Part shown: positions 44,176 to 54,424 of the stretch, piece by piece | Position numbering within the stretch: the first letter of the stretch is position 1 | How the letters are laid out: every line of letters begins with the position of its first letter | Assembly (NCBI GenBank): GCA_944383695.1 | Contig: CALWQP010000009.1 | Location: 1 to 64,000 of the forward strand | Direction of reading: 5' to 3' | DNA from: an uncultured Mediterraneibacter sp. | GTDB taxonomy: Bacteria > Bacillota > Clostridia > Lachnospirales > Lachnospiraceae | DNA: 64,000 nucleotides | The notes under the pieces: model-generated | What the model was told of the DNA's origin: nothing | The model's input: only the letters and a program-made list of their open reading frames with translations | The model's database searches: none | Position numbers and translations under genes: made by a program

Positions 44176-46116
44176 TTAGTACAGCTTTGCGCCCGCCGGA
44201 ATCCGGTCATCCACCATCAGAAGATTCAGTCCCTCATGACCGTCTTCCTCATGCACTGCCGAGATCAGCATACCTTCGGAATCAATTCCCATCATCTTCC
44301 TTGGCGGCAGGTTTACAATAGCGATCGCCGTCTTTCCAACCAGTTCTTCCGGTTCGTAATACTCGTGAATACCACTTAAAATCGTACGTTTCCGGTCTGT
44401 TCCGTCGTTCAGAGTGAACTTCAGAAGCTTCTTTGACTTCGGAACCGCCTCGCATGCTTCAATCTTCACAGCACGGAAATCAGACTTGCTGAATGTTTCA
44501 AAATCAACAGATTCCTCAAAAAGAGGCTCGATCTTCACATTGGAAAAATCGATCTTTTCAGCCGGGTTCCCTTCGGCTTTTGCTGTTTCTGAAGCTGCCT
44601 TTTCCGCCTTCTTAGAGCTGTCAGAACCGCCGATGCTCTTCATCGTCGGGAACAGGAGCACGTCCCTGATCGCCGCAGAATCCGTGAGCAGCATGCACAT
44701 CCTGTCGATACCGAAACCGATACCACCTGTCGGCGGCATACCGATTTCCAGAGCGTTCAGGAAATCTTCATCTGTTGTGTTTGCTTCCTCATCGCCCTGC
44801 GCCAGCAGCTCTTCCTGCGCCTTAAAGCGCGCTCTCTGATCGATCGGATCATTCAGCTCGGAGTATGCGTTGGCCATCTCCCAGCCGTTCATAAAGAACT
44901 CGAACCGCTCCACATAATCCGGGTTTTCCGGTTTCTTCTTCGTCAGCGGTGAAATCTCGATGGGATGATCGGTAACAAAGGTCGGCTGGATCAGGTGGTC
45001 TTCTGCGAACTCTTCAAAGAAGAGGGAGAGAATGTCGCCCTTCTTGTGGCGCTCCTCAAACTCTACATTATACTTCTTCGCCAGTTCTCTTGCCTGCTCC
45101 AGAGTCTCTACTTCATTCCAGTCCACGCCCGCATATTTCTTCACTGCGTCAACCATGGTGATTCGCTCAAAAGGCTTACCCAGATCCATCTCTACGCCGT
45201 TGTACACGATTTTCGTTGTGCCAAGCACTTCCTGCGCCACATGACGGTACAGATTCTCTGTCAGATCCATCATGCCGTTGTAGTCCGTGTACGCCTGGTA
45301 CAGCTCCATGAGAGTAAACTCAGGATTGTGCCTTGTGTCAAGACCTTCGTTACGGAACACGCGCCCGATCTCATAAACCTTCTCCAGACCGCCCACGATC
45401 AGTCTCTTCAGATACAGTTCAAGGGAAATACGGAGCTTGAAGTCCTCATCCAGCGCATTGAAATGTGTCTCAAACGGTCTTGCCGCAGCGCCGCCCGCAT
45501 TGCTCACAAGGATCGGCGTCTCCACTTCCATAAAACCTTCGCCGTCCAGATATTTTCTGATCGCACTCAGAATCCTGGAACGCTTGATAAAGGTATCTTT
45601 TACATCCGGGTTCATGATCAGATCCACATATCTCTGGCGGTAGCGGATGTCCGTGTTCGTCAGGCCGTGGAACTTCTCCGGGAGAATCTGCAGGCTCTTG
45701 GAAAGCAGTGTCACATGAGATGCATGAATAGAAATCTCGCCTGTCTTTGTCTTAAAGACTTCGCCTTCAATTCCGACCACATCGCCTACATCCAGCTTCT
45801 TGAACTCTTTGTAGTTCTCCTCGCCCACGCTGTCTCTTGCCACATAGGACTGGATGTTGCCCTTCAGGTCCTGGACATTACAGAAGGAAGCTTTTCCCAT
45901 AACGCGCTTGGACATCATACGTCCTGCGATGGACACCTGTTTTCCTTCCAGTTCATCGTAGTTATCTTTCATCTCCTGGCTGTGATGGGTCTGGTCATAT
46001 TTGGTGGTCACGAACGGATCTTTTCCGTTCTGCTGCAGTTCTGCCAGCTTTTCCCGGCGCACCTTCCTCAACTGGTTCAGATCTGGTTCCTGTACATTTT
46101 TCTGCTCCTGCGACAC
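44176..46116 (-). CDS. lysS: Lysyl-tRNA synthetase (class II) with C-terminal tRNA-binding domain
   Basis: A 646-residue enzyme charging tRNA-Lys. The N-terminal OB fold (about 50-160) is followed by the class II catalytic domain with motif 2 [20 protein letters not shown] and motif 3 [13 protein letters not shown]. Residues from about 535 to the end form an extra EMAPII/Trbp111-like OB domain ([46 protein letters not shown]), the type usually fused to MetRS. The GTG at 46116 is chosen as start because AAAGGAGAAAGGAAA precedes it; an ATG at 46134 lacks a ribosome site. greA is 71 bp upstream. Confidence 0.93.
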   Translation of the reverse strand: MSQEQKNVQEPDLNQLRKVRREKLAELQQNGKDPFVTTKYDQTHHSQEMKDNYDELEGKQVSIAGRMMSKRVMGKASFCNVQDLKGNIQSYVARDSVGEENYKEFKKLDVGDVVGIEGEVFKTKTGEISIHASHVTLLSKSLQILPEKFHGLTNTDIRYRQRYVDLIMNPDVKDTFIKRSRILSAIRKYLDGEGFMEVETPILVSNAGGAAARPFETHFNALDEDFKLRISLELYLKRLIVGGLEKVYEIGRVFRNEGLDTRHNPEFTLMELYQAYTDYNGMMDLTENLYRHVAQEVLGTTKIVYNGVEMDLGKPFERITMVDAVKKYAGVDWNEVETLEQARELAKKYNVEFEERHKKGDILSLFFEEFAEDHLIQPTFVTDHPIEISPLTKKKPENPDYVERFEFFMNGWEMANAYSELNDPIDQRARFKAQEELLAQGDEEANTTDEDFLNALEIGMPPTGGIGFGIDRMCMLLTDSAAIRDVLLFPTMKSIGGSDSSKKAEKAASETAKAEGNPAEKIDFSNVKIEPLFEESVDFETFSKSDFRAVKIEACEAVPKSKKLLKFTLNDGTDRKRTILSGIHEYYEPEELVGKTAIAIVNLPPRKMMGIDSEGMLISAVHEEDGHEGLNLLMVDDRIPAGAKLY

Positions 46117-46143
46117 TTTCCTTTCTCCTTTCATATGCGAATT

Positions 46144-46172
46144 CAGACCTCTTAAAGAGATTAAGAGGTCTG
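46144..46172 (-). promoter_or_regulatory. 11-bp hairpin in the greA-lysS spacer
   Basis: CAGACCTCTTA and its perfect complement flank a 7-nt loop. No T-tract follows on the minus strand, so it is more likely an RNA processing or stability element than a terminator. No T-box is visible. Confidence 0.5.
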
Positions 46173-46187
46173 TATCACGTCATCTGT

Positions 46188-46673
46188 TTACTTTGAACGG
46201 CTGATCTCAAGTATTTTATACTGAATATCACCTGCCTGTGTCTCCACACTGACAACATCTCCGACTTGCTTCCCCAGGAGAGCCTGGCCTACCGGAGACT
46301 CGTTGGAAATCTTTCCCTCCAGGCTGTTGGCCTCTGTGGAGCCGACAATCTTGAATTCCATCTCCTCGTCATATGTGATATCAAATACTTTTACCGTACA
46401 TCCCACATTGATCTTGTCAAAGTCGACTTCATCTTCGACAACAACTTCCGCATTCTTGAGGATGCCTTCCAGTTCTTCGATGCGCGCTTCAATATCCCTC
46501 TGCTCGTCCTTCGCGGCATCGTACTCTGCATTCTCCGAGAGGTCGCCCTGCTCTCTCGCTTCCTTGATCTTGGCCGCGACTTCCTTCCTTTTGACAACTT
46601 TAAGATTCTCAAGCTCATCCTCGAGTGCCTTTAATCCGGCATAAGTAAGTAATCTTTTTTTTGCCTCTGCCAT
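46188..46673 (-). CDS. greA: Transcription elongation factor GreA
   Basis: A 161-residue factor that rescues backtracked RNA polymerase. The N-terminal coiled coil has the acidic tip ([20 protein letters not shown]) and the C-terminal FKBP-like domain has [30 protein letters not shown] precedes ATG. A perfect promoter lies at 46771-46799, so greA and lysS form a transcription unit. Confidence 0.96.
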   Translation of the reverse strand: MAEAKKRLLTYAGLKALEDELENLKVVKRKEVAAKIKEAREQGDLSENAEYDAAKDEQRDIEARIEELEGILKNAEVVVEDEVDFDKINVGCTVKVFDITYDEEMEFKIVGSTEANSLEGKISNESPVGQALLGKQVGDVVSVETQAGDIQYKILEISRSK

Positions 46674-46770
46674 GGTAACTCTCCCTTTCTGTTTCTTACA
46701 TTTCTGTCTATCCTGCGCAGGAAATTTTCTCCCTGTATGCTGTCATTTAAGTCTATTTCACAATTTCAAT

Positions 46771-46799
46771 ATTATAACCAAAGACTATAATGATGTCAA
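46771..46799 (-). promoter_or_regulatory. greA-lysS promoter inside the dusB 3' end
   Basis: On the minus strand TTGACA, 17 bp, TATAAT: exact consensus. The -35 box overlaps the last codons of dusB. Confidence 0.8.
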
Positions 46800-47744
46800 G
46801 AGATTTTCCAGTTCTCTGTACGTCTCCACCTGGTTGATCTGATCCCTCAGACGGGCCGCATTTGTGATGCCTTTTGTATACCATGAGACATGTTTTCTCA
46901 TCTCTCTGATACCGCAGTATTCCCCCTTGTATTCCAGCTGAAGCCGGGCATGGCGCAGCATCATCCTGCGCAGCTCGTCTTTATCTGGTCTTGGCGGAAC
47001 CTGCCCGGTCTCCTCATACGATATCAGCTCTGAGAAGATCCACGGATTCCCCTGAGCGCCTCTCGCGATCATGATCCCATCGCATCCGGTCATGCGGACC
47101 ATCTCCTCTGCCTTCTGAGGGCTCGTCACATCACCGCTTCCGATCACCGGGATGGACACCGACTCCTTCACCTGCCGGATGATATCCCAGTCTGCCTTCC
47201 CACTGTAATACTGTTCCCGCGTCCTGCCGTGCACAGCCACCGCCGAAGCTCCTGCTTCCTCGATGATCTTCGCGATCTCCGGCGCATTGACATGCTCATC
47301 ATCAAAGCCTTTCCTGATCTTTACAGTAACCGGTTTTTCTATGGCCTTTACTATGGAACTGACGATGTCATAGACCAGCTTCGGTTCTTTCATCAAAGCA
47401 GAGCCCTCGCCGTTTTTTACCACTTTCGGCACCGGACAGCCCATATTGATATCCAAGATGGAAAATGGGCGATCTTCGATGCGCTTCGCCATCTCCCCCA
47501 TGATCTTCGGGTCAGAGCCAAAGAGCTGAAGGGAGACCGGCGGCTCGTCAGTATGGATCGTGAGCAGACTTTCTGTATTTTTGTTGTTGTAGAAGATGGC
47601 TTTCGCGCTCACCATCTCCATGCACAAAAGCCCTGCACCCTGCTCTTTGCACAGCAGACGAAATGGCAGGTCCGTCACACCTGCCATGGGGCCTAATATA
47701 TATCTGTTTTTAAGTTCTACATTTCCTATCTTTAAACTCTTCAT
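46785..47744 (-). CDS. dusB: tRNA-dihydrouridine synthase, DusB type
   Basis: A 319-residue FMN enzyme reducing uridines in tRNA D-loops. LGPMAGVTDLPFRLLCKEQG at the N-terminus, NMGCPVPKVVKNGEGSALMK with the catalytic Cys, and VIGSGDVTSPQKA plus DGIMIARGAQGNPW for phosphate binding are diagnostic. It follows coaX by 13 bp and is probably cotranscribed with it. Confidence 0.95.
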   Translation of the reverse strand: MKSLKIGNVELKNRYILGPMAGVTDLPFRLLCKEQGAGLLCMEMVSAKAIFYNNKNTESLLTIHTDEPPVSLQLFGSDPKIMGEMAKRIEDRPFSILDINMGCPVPKVVKNGEGSALMKEPKLVYDIVSSIVKAIEKPVTVKIRKGFDDEHVNAPEIAKIIEEAGASAVAVHGRTREQYYSGKADWDIIRQVKESVSIPVIGSGDVTSPQKAEEMVRMTGCDGIMIARGAQGNPWIFSELISYEETGQVPPRPDKDELRRMMLRHARLQLEYKGEYCGIREMRKHVSWYTKGITNAARLRDQINQVETYRELENLLTSL

Positions 47745-47757
47745 GTCCGTTCTTCTG

Positions 47758-48531
47758 TCAGTTCTCCTTTATCCTGTCGTAAATCATCCTCAATCCGTTC
47801 AGCGTGAGCTGGGGGTCATACAGGTCGATGCAGTCCGTCTCCTTTGCAATGATCTTCCCCAGCCCGCCTGTGGCGATCACATAGGCGTCCTGCCAGCCTG
47901 ATTCTTTTTTCATCCGTTTTACGATATATTCTGTCTGGCCGATCGCACCGAACACAAGACCTCCCTGCATACCGGACACTGTCTCCCGTGCAAGAATGGA
48001 TTCCGGCTTCCTGATCTGGATCGCAGGCAGCATCGCCGCGCCTCCCCAGAGTGACCGTCCGGCGGTCTCGATGCCGGGCGCGATGATGCACGCCTCCAGC
48101 GTGCCATCCGGTCCGATCAGGTCGTATGTGGTCGCTGTTCCGAAATCAATGACGATAGCCGGACCTTTGGCCATCTCATATCCTGCCACTGCATTGACAA
48201 TCCGGTCCGCGCCTGTCCTGGATGGGTGCTCTGTATTGACCCGGATTCCGGAAGGCGTCTCATGGGATACAATGATCGGCGTGATATGAAGATATTTGAT
48301 AATACCGCTGGTCAGGGAATGCATGATGTCCGGCACAACAGACGCGATTATGACAGCATCGATTTCCTTCGGGTCGATTCCCCGATGTTCCAGTATGCCG
48401 CAGATTGTCATTCCGTATTCATCCGATGTCCTCTGCCTCTTTGTTGTCATGCGGAACATGCCTGGAAGAAATTCACCCGCAAACGCTCCCATTGTGATAT
48501 TCGTATTTCCTACATCGATCGTCAGCAGCAT
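47758..48531 (-). CDS. coaX: Type III pantothenate kinase
   Basis: A 257-residue kinase for the first step of CoA synthesis. MLLTIDVGNTNITMGAF is the N-terminal phosphate loop; HPSRTGADRIVNAVAGY and IDFGTATTYDLI are family signatures. The frame extends to 48612 through a short duplicated segment, but AGAAGGAGGGACAGCTC before 48531 marks the true start. It heads the coaX-dusB unit. Confidence 0.95.
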   Translation of the reverse strand: MLLTIDVGNTNITMGAFAGEFLPGMFRMTTKRQRTSDEYGMTICGILEHRGIDPKEIDAVIIASVVPDIMHSLTSGIIKYLHITPIIVSHETPSGIRVNTEHPSRTGADRIVNAVAGYEMAKGPAIVIDFGTATTYDLIGPDGTLEACIIAPGIETAGRSLWGGAAMLPAIQIRKPESILARETVSGMQGGLVFGAIGQTEYIVKRMKKESGWQDAYVIATGGLGKIIAKETDCIDLYDPQLTLNGLRMIYDRIKEN

Positions 48532-48636
48532 GAGCTGTCCCTCCTTCTGTTCTGTCTCCTTCGCAGAAAGTCCTGTCTTCCTCACAGAAAGTCCTGTCTT
48601 ACATTTTCCCACATCAGCTGTTTTTGTACATTGTTT

Positions 48637-48666
48637 ATCATATCAGGGAGCGATCCGCTCCGTCAA
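48637..48666 (-). promoter_or_regulatory. coaX promoter with a palindrome in the spacer
   Basis: On the minus strand TTGACG, 18 bp, TATGAT. The spacer contains GGAGCG-ATC-CGCTCC (48647-48661), a perfect 6-bp dyad that looks like an operator. Confidence 0.55.
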
Positions 48667-48681
48667 TGGCTTTCTTAACGG

Positions 48682-48718
48682 CAGAAACCCGGCGGAACAT
48701 CGTCCCGGCGGGTTTCTG
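48682..48718. terminator. Hairpin between the second GH84 gene and coaX
   Basis: CAGAAACCC (48682-48690) pairs with GGGTTTCTG (48710-48718). No long T-tract follows on either strand, so termination is only possible. It lies 60 bp past the GH84 stop. Confidence 0.4.
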
Positions 48719-48778
48719 TATTACACTGTACGATCCATGGGAGGTTTCTCCCTTCTATTTTTCCAGCGTATTTCTTTG

Positions 48779-51700
48779 TTATATATTTCTTCTCTTTCTG
48801 ACGGTCAGTACTCCCGCAGCTGCCAGAACTGATACGGCCAATAATACGATGCTCGGCGCTGCGTCAGCTTTGTCGCCTGAAGCTACAGCCGCAGCCTTAT
48901 TCGCATCAGGCTGACCTGTCCCGGCTGATGTTCCGTCTCCTGCGGAGCCTTTCAGGGTCAGCGCCTTTTCCGCCTGATCGAACGCTTCAAGCGCCGCTGT
49001 AAACCTGGCCGCTGATACATTGTCCAGATTGTTGAGCATATCCTTTAAGACCTGGTATGCCGCCAGATAAGCTCTTGCAGACCCATCCGTATATCTGGAT
49101 GTATCTTCCAGGATGATGCCATTTACTGTGTCAGCCGCGTAGTTCTTATCCACTTTTCTCTCAAGGGCTCTTACGGCCTGGTCAATGGCGTTGAACGCGT
49201 TCTGGACCTGTTCTTTCGTTCCGTTTTCATAAAGCGCTTCTGCTCCCATGATCTCAGCCTGCAGGGCGTTATATCCGTCCGCAAGATATGCGTCTCCATT
49301 GCTGTATGCCGCTTTGACGCCGTCCACCTTTGTTTTCAGTCCGCCGATCCACACGAGAGCGTTCTTCGCATCCGTAAGATCAGCCACCGCCCTCTCAGCC
49401 TCTGCGCCGCTCATGCTGTCTGCCTTTCCCGCCAGCTCGTCAGCCAGTGTCTTAGCCGTATTGTAAGATGCTGTCGTGTATTCCGCCGCATCCAGCGCCC
49501 GGATCTCTTCGATCAGCCCTTTCAGCGCTGAAGTGTCCGCCAGTGTTTTCAGTGCATCTCTCGCATCGGTAAGCGCTTTCACTGCCGCTGATACCGACTC
49601 ATCAGTACCGCTTACCAGAGCTTCTTTTGCCTGCTCGTATGCCGCTTTATAAGCTGTCCAGGTTTCGTCTGTATAGAGAGTCTCATCTTTGCCTTCATAT
49701 TCTTTGATCAGCTCCGGAAGCTCATCCACCTGTACAAGGCCGTCCCATGCAGTCCTGAGATTTTCAGATGCTGTCCGGAATACATCGGGCGCCTGCGCCT
49801 CAGTCTCATTTGCTGTAAATACATCGTTAAGCGCTCCGTGTGCGTCTGCCAGAGCCTTATAGGAGTTCACTGTATAGAGTTTCTCCGGCTCTGTCACACT
49901 GTCTGTAAATGCCTTTACGTCCTCTGCAAGCAGCCCTGCCTCTTCTCTGGCCGTTGGGTTGTATACCAGAGCGTCTTTAGCAGACTGAATCTCGGCAAGG
50001 AGCTCATTTACCATATCCACACTGATATTTGCCGGATCATTGAGTGCATTTTTAGCCGCATTGACTGCTTTTTGATATGCTCTCCATGTGGATGACGTAT
50101 AGTCTGCCTCCGCTGTCAGAGCATTGTTTACAGCATCCTGCACCTGTGACGCATCGCCTTTTATGGCTTGAGCATCCAAAGCGTTCTGGAGTGCCTGTAC
50201 CGCGCTGTCCACAGTCTCCTGTGAAGCATTGGCATTGTCCTTAAGCGCCTCTGCCACTTTATATGCCGCGTCATATGCCGCCTTCGTGTCTGCCGTCCAG
50301 CCCGATGTGTCTGCCGGAGATCCCAGAAGCGCATTCAGCTTGTCTTTATTTACAGTCTCATATGTCTTTGTCCCTGCCGCCAGTTCAACAATATTCGGGG
50401 TCACACCCTCCCATTCGAGCTTCACATCAAGAATGCAGGTGTCATCAGGCATGATGAATTCGCTGATCGTCTGCGAAAGGATTCCCAGCGCTGTCCAGCC
50501 ATCCGGGGCACCCAGTGTCCTCACAGACACCGCGGCATTGGAAAGGGCGCTGCTGTTCTGGATGACCTTCACTGAATTTGCCTTTGTCGTGTCATCGGAC
50601 AGATGATAGATCAGGGAGCCTGTATCTTCTGCCGGGACAAACATCGTGGAAAGATCCGAGTCAGACATATAAGCGTATTTCCCATCAGGTGTGTCCTGCA
50701 CATCACTCTCGTATGTAGGGTCATTCACTGTGGGGAGATACTCGCCGTCGTTGATCTCCAGTTCATTGATCTTCAGCCAGTGACTGTCATTCTTTGTCAC
50801 TTCCAGCTTGATATAGCGCGCCTGCTGACTGATGCCCTCTGCCGATTTTGTGTTCCATGACACTTCGTGTACCGGAAGGCTTCCTGTGATTGTGTCCGCT
50901 TCTCCTTCTGCCCTTCCAATCTCAAGAACAGATGTCCACTTCTGATTATCCGTCGACACGGAAATCCTCATATATCTCGGATAGTCGTTGTCACTGTCTC
51001 CGCACACGATCTTCAACTTATCCAGGGTGATCTCCTGTCCCAGATCATAAACTGTAGCTTTTCCGGCTCTCTGCTCTGCGCCAAACCATACAAATGTTGT
51101 CCGGTCGCCGTCGAACAGCGCCAAAGGATTATTTCCTGCTCCGTACAGGGCGCCCAGCTCATTCGAGGCCATCGATTTCTCATAGACCTCCACAGTCGTC
51201 ACGGAAAGCTCTGCGATGTCCGCTGTCACCTCACTGTCAGTCAAATTGATCAGCCGGATGTACCTTGCATTTTTATCCGTCTGCTGCCCTGCCGTAACTG
51301 TCTCCCACTCATGTCCGTTAATAGAAGTCTGAAGTGTCAATGCATCGCCTGTCACCGTTGAAGTGATCGTATCCAGTTCATGTATGCGGTCCAGCTTCAG
51401 TCCGATATATTCATCCGCTCCAAGGGTTATATTTTCAGCCGGAACGAGAGCCGCGCTGTCGTCCAGGTAGTCTGCCGGAAGCGAGATATATTTATCTACG
51501 TTTGTATATGCGGTCCCATTGTGAACGATTTTCGCATTTACTTCAAATTCACGGATACCGAACCAGTTATGCTGATATGCATTATTTTTCAGACGTACAT
51601 ACTGGGCTTCGATATTCCGATCCGACAGGTCAATATCGATTTCCCGCTGTTCGTTGTAAGTTTCAATATCCTTCCAGTCCGTTCCATCCAAAGAGTATTG

Positions 51701-54343
51701 AAGTGTGGCATTTTTCATATAATCATTACTTGAAGCATTTGGCGCCTGAAATATACGTATACTTCCGAGGGTGATCGGCTGACTCAGCTTCACGCCAAAG
51801 TAATCTCCTGCGATCATAGAATCTTTATTGGCGGTATCATTCTGTCTGACATTGTAGTGGACGCTGGTACTGTCGCTTCCATCAATAGCGTTTCCTTCGG
51901 AACCGCTGTACACAGTCCACCCATCTGTCGTGCGGATCACTTCGCTTGTGAACTCCGGCGCCCCTGTGTCCGGCTCAAACGCCAGTTTGAATTCCCTCAT
52001 TGCCGGCCACTTTGGATTTGTGTCAGTATCTGACTTCGCCACAGTACAGATATAGCGCACCGCGACGACATTATCGATCTTAATATTGTTTACAGAGACC
52101 CTTTCCTGATAACCTGTATATTCTGCATTCTGGACCACGTCGTTCCAGTCTGTCCCATTTGATGTATACTGAAGTTTCGCTGTATAGAAGGTGTCCTGGG
52201 GCTTACTTGTGGTCCCATTCAGGATATCCACGCCGTAAATCGTTGCCGGAACGCTCAGATCCACCTGGAAATACTGGTCTCTGGCCGCATAGTCTCCATA
52301 CCATGCAAACGTCCCATCGTCCCCATCTATGATATTCTCGATCTTTCCATTGTAAAAACTGCTGAAGCTGGATGACGCCGTCAACTTCAACCCTTCGCCT
52401 CCCAGCACATAATCGTTGATGTCATTTCCGATAGCCTCCTGGATCGTCTCAGCCAGCGGAATCAGATGGGTAGAGCCCGGGCTGACTACTACCATTCCGG
52501 AAATCCCCTGTTTCTTACAATTCCGGCTGCTTGTAAATGCAGCCTGCCCCTGTGTATACTGCTCATACGCCTCCGCCATGCTGTTATTTTCCATGGCAAT
52601 GGCTGCCGCGGCGTACGCTTTGATGGATGTCGCAAGGCTGCTCAGGGAATCTGTAAACGGCTTGACCTCTTCTTTCAGATTCTCATTCTGGCTGTTCGCA
52701 TGGAAGGCGCTGCATGCATTGATGATCACATCCATCTCTTCCATCAGCCTGGCGCCGCTGTCCGCAATGGAAGTTCCGCCGGTAAGCGCGTTTTTAAACT
52801 CCGTGATCAGCGGCTGCAGTTCCTCCGACTCTGCCAGCACGAGACCATGGTTGTTCGGCTGCGGATTTGACATATGTTTTGCCAGTATATGCAGTTCTTC
52901 TGCTGCATCAGGCTCGATGTATTTAAAGGAATCCGCCCAGCTCTGGTCGTCATCAAAAGCCTTCACATTCCATGCATAGTCTGCCACAGCAAAAAGCGCC
53001 ACCTTGGATGCCTCCGCTTCCTGCATGGGGTTCGTCACAACACCTTTTATGTCATCCACATTGATATCTGTATAGAGAAGGCTTCCTTTTCCCATCAAGA
53101 GACGCCCATTGTTGATATCATTTACAGGCCAGTTGAGCCAGAACAGCGGAGCGCGGCGTTCCGAGCCGCCTGTTGTATTGTGTCTGCGGAAATGATCCAG
53201 TGTAGCCTGCTCCACAGGCTTGCACACTGCCTCGCCTGTCCAGAATATCTGGACTTCCTCCGGGAAGCCCGCATCGTAAGTGTTAAGCTCTGAATAGTCT
53301 CCCTGCCAGGAATGGTTATATCCTGCCGGGCAGAATACCGGATCGAGCACATCACCTTTTTCTTTTCCCCACTCTACCACGGCTGTCATCACCTGAATGA
53401 CGATCTCCTTGTTCAGGCTTCCCACATCATCGCCCAGCACGCCGAACTGGCGGACGCCTGCGCTGTACAGCTGCTCGAACTTATCCAGGAGTGAAGCGAT
53501 CTCACCTTCTACATTATTGGCATTAAATCCGCCCATAAACGGATGTGCCGTCCAGACGAAGCGGCACTTGGACGCCGCTCCCGCGGCCACCATCTCTTTA
53601 ATGCCTTCCAGTTCCTCATCCGGATACAGTTCTCTCCACTTGTTGGTATGATAAGGATCGTCTTTCGGCGCGAACACGTAGGCCGTCATCTTAAATTCCC
53701 CGCCGAACTTCATGAGGGAGATCCTGTCTTCGTTAGACCACGGTATCCCATAATATCCCTCGATGAACCCTCTCGTCTGTGTATCCGCATAATCCCTGAT
53801 CTCAAAGCTGCGGATCGTGGAGCCGTCCATCTGGCTGAAGATATGCTTCAGTGACGTGATCCCATAAAACACCGCGTCCGTATCCCTGCCCAGGATACAG
53901 ATCTCGTCTTTCGAGGAACGGACATAGTGTCCGCCGTATTCGCCGAAAATAGCCTCATCGGGGCTGTATGTATCCGCGATATAACTGCCCGCAGATTCAC
54001 CGGAGCCGTATGTACCGACAAAAACATTCGTCACACCGTCTTTCTTTTCAGAAGATGTGGTGACCGTCTTTCCTTTCGACTCAAGAATCTCAGTCAGCCG
54101 GTTCTTTGTCGCGTCATCAATGGTCGTGTCATAAACAACATTCACCTCGCTGCGGATGACCCAGCCCTCCCCTTCTTCATACGTGATGTCGTGGGGCGTG
54201 GGATAGATTTCATAAATTATCTCGTCCCCTTCCGCGGCTTCTGCCCGGACCTGCGGGAGAAGTCCGAGACTCCCCGCCAACATGGCGAATGCCAGCAGGA
54301 CTGCCAAAATCCGCCTTGTATTCTTCCTCTCTGTCTTTTTCAC
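48779..54343 (-). CDS. Second secreted GH84 beta-N-acetylglucosaminidase with CBM32 and seven FIVAR repeats
   Basis: A 1854-residue exo-enzyme acting on beta-linked GlcNAc. After the signal peptide (about 1-37) comes a GH20b-like domain (about 45-185) and the GH84 barrel with RGFIEGYYGIPW at 191-202 and catalytic D305-D306 in GVLGDDVG. Three F5/8 type C (CBM32-like) domains follow (roughly 670-800, 810-950, 1110-1250), then about seven FIVAR helical repeats (roughly 1370-1800). The tail is a hydrophobic segment plus RKRRNI preceded by VASGDK, a weak version of the TGD-type sorting signal of the other two glycosidases. The GTG at 54343 is chosen because AAAGGAGGAAAGAGC precedes it; an in-frame ATG at 54409 has none. 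Differences from the enzyme at 612 suggest different substrate presentation, not a recent duplicate. Confidence 0.93.
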   Translation of the reverse strand: MKKTERKNTRRILAVLLAFAMLAGSLGLLPQVRAEAAEGDEIIYEIYPTPHDITYEEGEGWVIRSEVNVVYDTTIDDATKNRLTEILESKGKTVTTSSEKKDGVTNVFVGTYGSGESAGSYIADTYSPDEAIFGEYGGHYVRSSKDEICILGRDTDAVFYGITSLKHIFSQMDGSTIRSFEIRDYADTQTRGFIEGYYGIPWSNEDRISLMKFGGEFKMTAYVFAPKDDPYHTNKWRELYPDEELEGIKEMVAAGAASKCRFVWTAHPFMGGFNANNVEGEIASLLDKFEQLYSAGVRQFGVLGDDVGSLNKEIVIQVMTAVVEWGKEKGDVLDPVFCPAGYNHSWQGDYSELNTYDAGFPEEVQIFWTGEAVCKPVEQATLDHFRRHNTTGGSERRAPLFWLNWPVNDINNGRLLMGKGSLLYTDINVDDIKGVVTNPMQEAEASKVALFAVADYAWNVKAFDDDQSWADSFKYIEPDAAEELHILAKHMSNPQPNNHGLVLAESEELQPLITEFKNALTGGTSIADSGARLMEEMDVIINACSAFHANSQNENLKEEVKPFTDSLSSLATSIKAYAAAAIAMENNSMAEAYEQYTQGQAAFTSSRNCKKQGISGMVVVSPGSTHLIPLAETIQEAIGNDINDYVLGGEGLKLTASSSFSSFYNGKIENIIDGDDGTFAWYGDYAARDQYFQVDLSVPATIYGVDILNGTTSKPQDTFYTAKLQYTSNGTDWNDVVQNAEYTGYQERVSVNNIKIDNVVAVRYICTVAKSDTDTNPKWPAMREFKLAFEPDTGAPEFTSEVIRTTDGWTVYSGSEGNAIDGSDSTSVHYNVRQNDTANKDSMIAGDYFGVKLSQPITLGSIRIFQAPNASSNDYMKNATLQYSLDGTDWKDIETYNEQREIDIDLSDRNIEAQYVRLKNNAYQHNWFGIREFEVNAKIVHNGTAYTNVDKYISLPADYLDDSAALVPAENITLGADEYIGLKLDRIHELDTITSTVTGDALTLQTSINGHEWETVTAGQQTDKNARYIRLINLTDSEVTADIAELSVTTVEVYEKSMASNELGALYGAGNNPLALFDGDRTTFVWFGAEQRAGKATVYDLGQEITLDKLKIVCGDSDNDYPRYMRISVSTDNQKWTSVLEIGRAEGEADTITGSLPVHEVSWNTKSAEGISQQARYIKLEVTKNDSHWLKINELEINDGEYLPTVNDPTYESDVQDTPDGKYAYMSDSDLSTMFVPAEDTGSLIYHLSDDTTKANSVKVIQNSSALSNAAVSVRTLGAPDGWTALGILSQTISEFIMPDDTCILDVKLEWEGVTPNIVELAAGTKTYETVNKDKLNALLGSPADTSGWTADTKAAYDAAYKVAEALKDNANASQETVDSAVQALQNALDAQAIKGDASQVQDAVNNALTAEADYTSSTWRAYQKAVNAAKNALNDPANISVDMVNELLAEIQSAKDALVYNPTAREEAGLLAEDVKAFTDSVTEPEKLYTVNSYKALADAHGALNDVFTANETEAQAPDVFRTASENLRTAWDGLVQVDELPELIKEYEGKDETLYTDETWTAYKAAYEQAKEALVSGTDESVSAAVKALTDARDALKTLADTSALKGLIEEIRALDAAEYTTASYNTAKTLADELAGKADSMSGAEAERAVADLTDAKNALVWIGGLKTKVDGVKAAYSNGDAYLADGYNALQAEIMGAEALYENGTKEQVQNAFNAIDQAVRALERKVDKNYAADTVNGIILEDTSRYTDGSARAYLAAYQVLKDMLNNLDNVSAARFTAALEAFDQAEKALTLKGSAGDGTSAGTGQPDANKAAAVASGDKADAAPSIVLLAVSVLAAAGVLTVRKRRNI

Positions 54344-54395
54344 GCTCTTTCCTCCTTTAGCCTTTACCTGATCTGCACATTTTTGCGCTGTCTCA

Positions 54396-54424
54396 ATTAT
54401 AACAATCATACAAAAAGAAGTAAA
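54396..54424 (-). promoter_or_regulatory. Promoter of the second GH84 gene
   Basis: On the minus strand TTTACT, 17 bp, TATAAT, 53 bp upstream of the GTG start. It argues against the longer reading frame that begins at 54409 upstream of this -10 box. Confidence 0.6.

Noticed and set aside
44965-46155. 396-residue plus-strand frame antisense to lysS
   Set aside because: Shadow of lysS; composition (His/Cys/Leu rich) typical of antisense frames.
46117-46187. T-box leader for lysS
   Set aside because: Only 71 bp from greA, no T-box sequence and no specifier stem; just an 11-bp hairpin.
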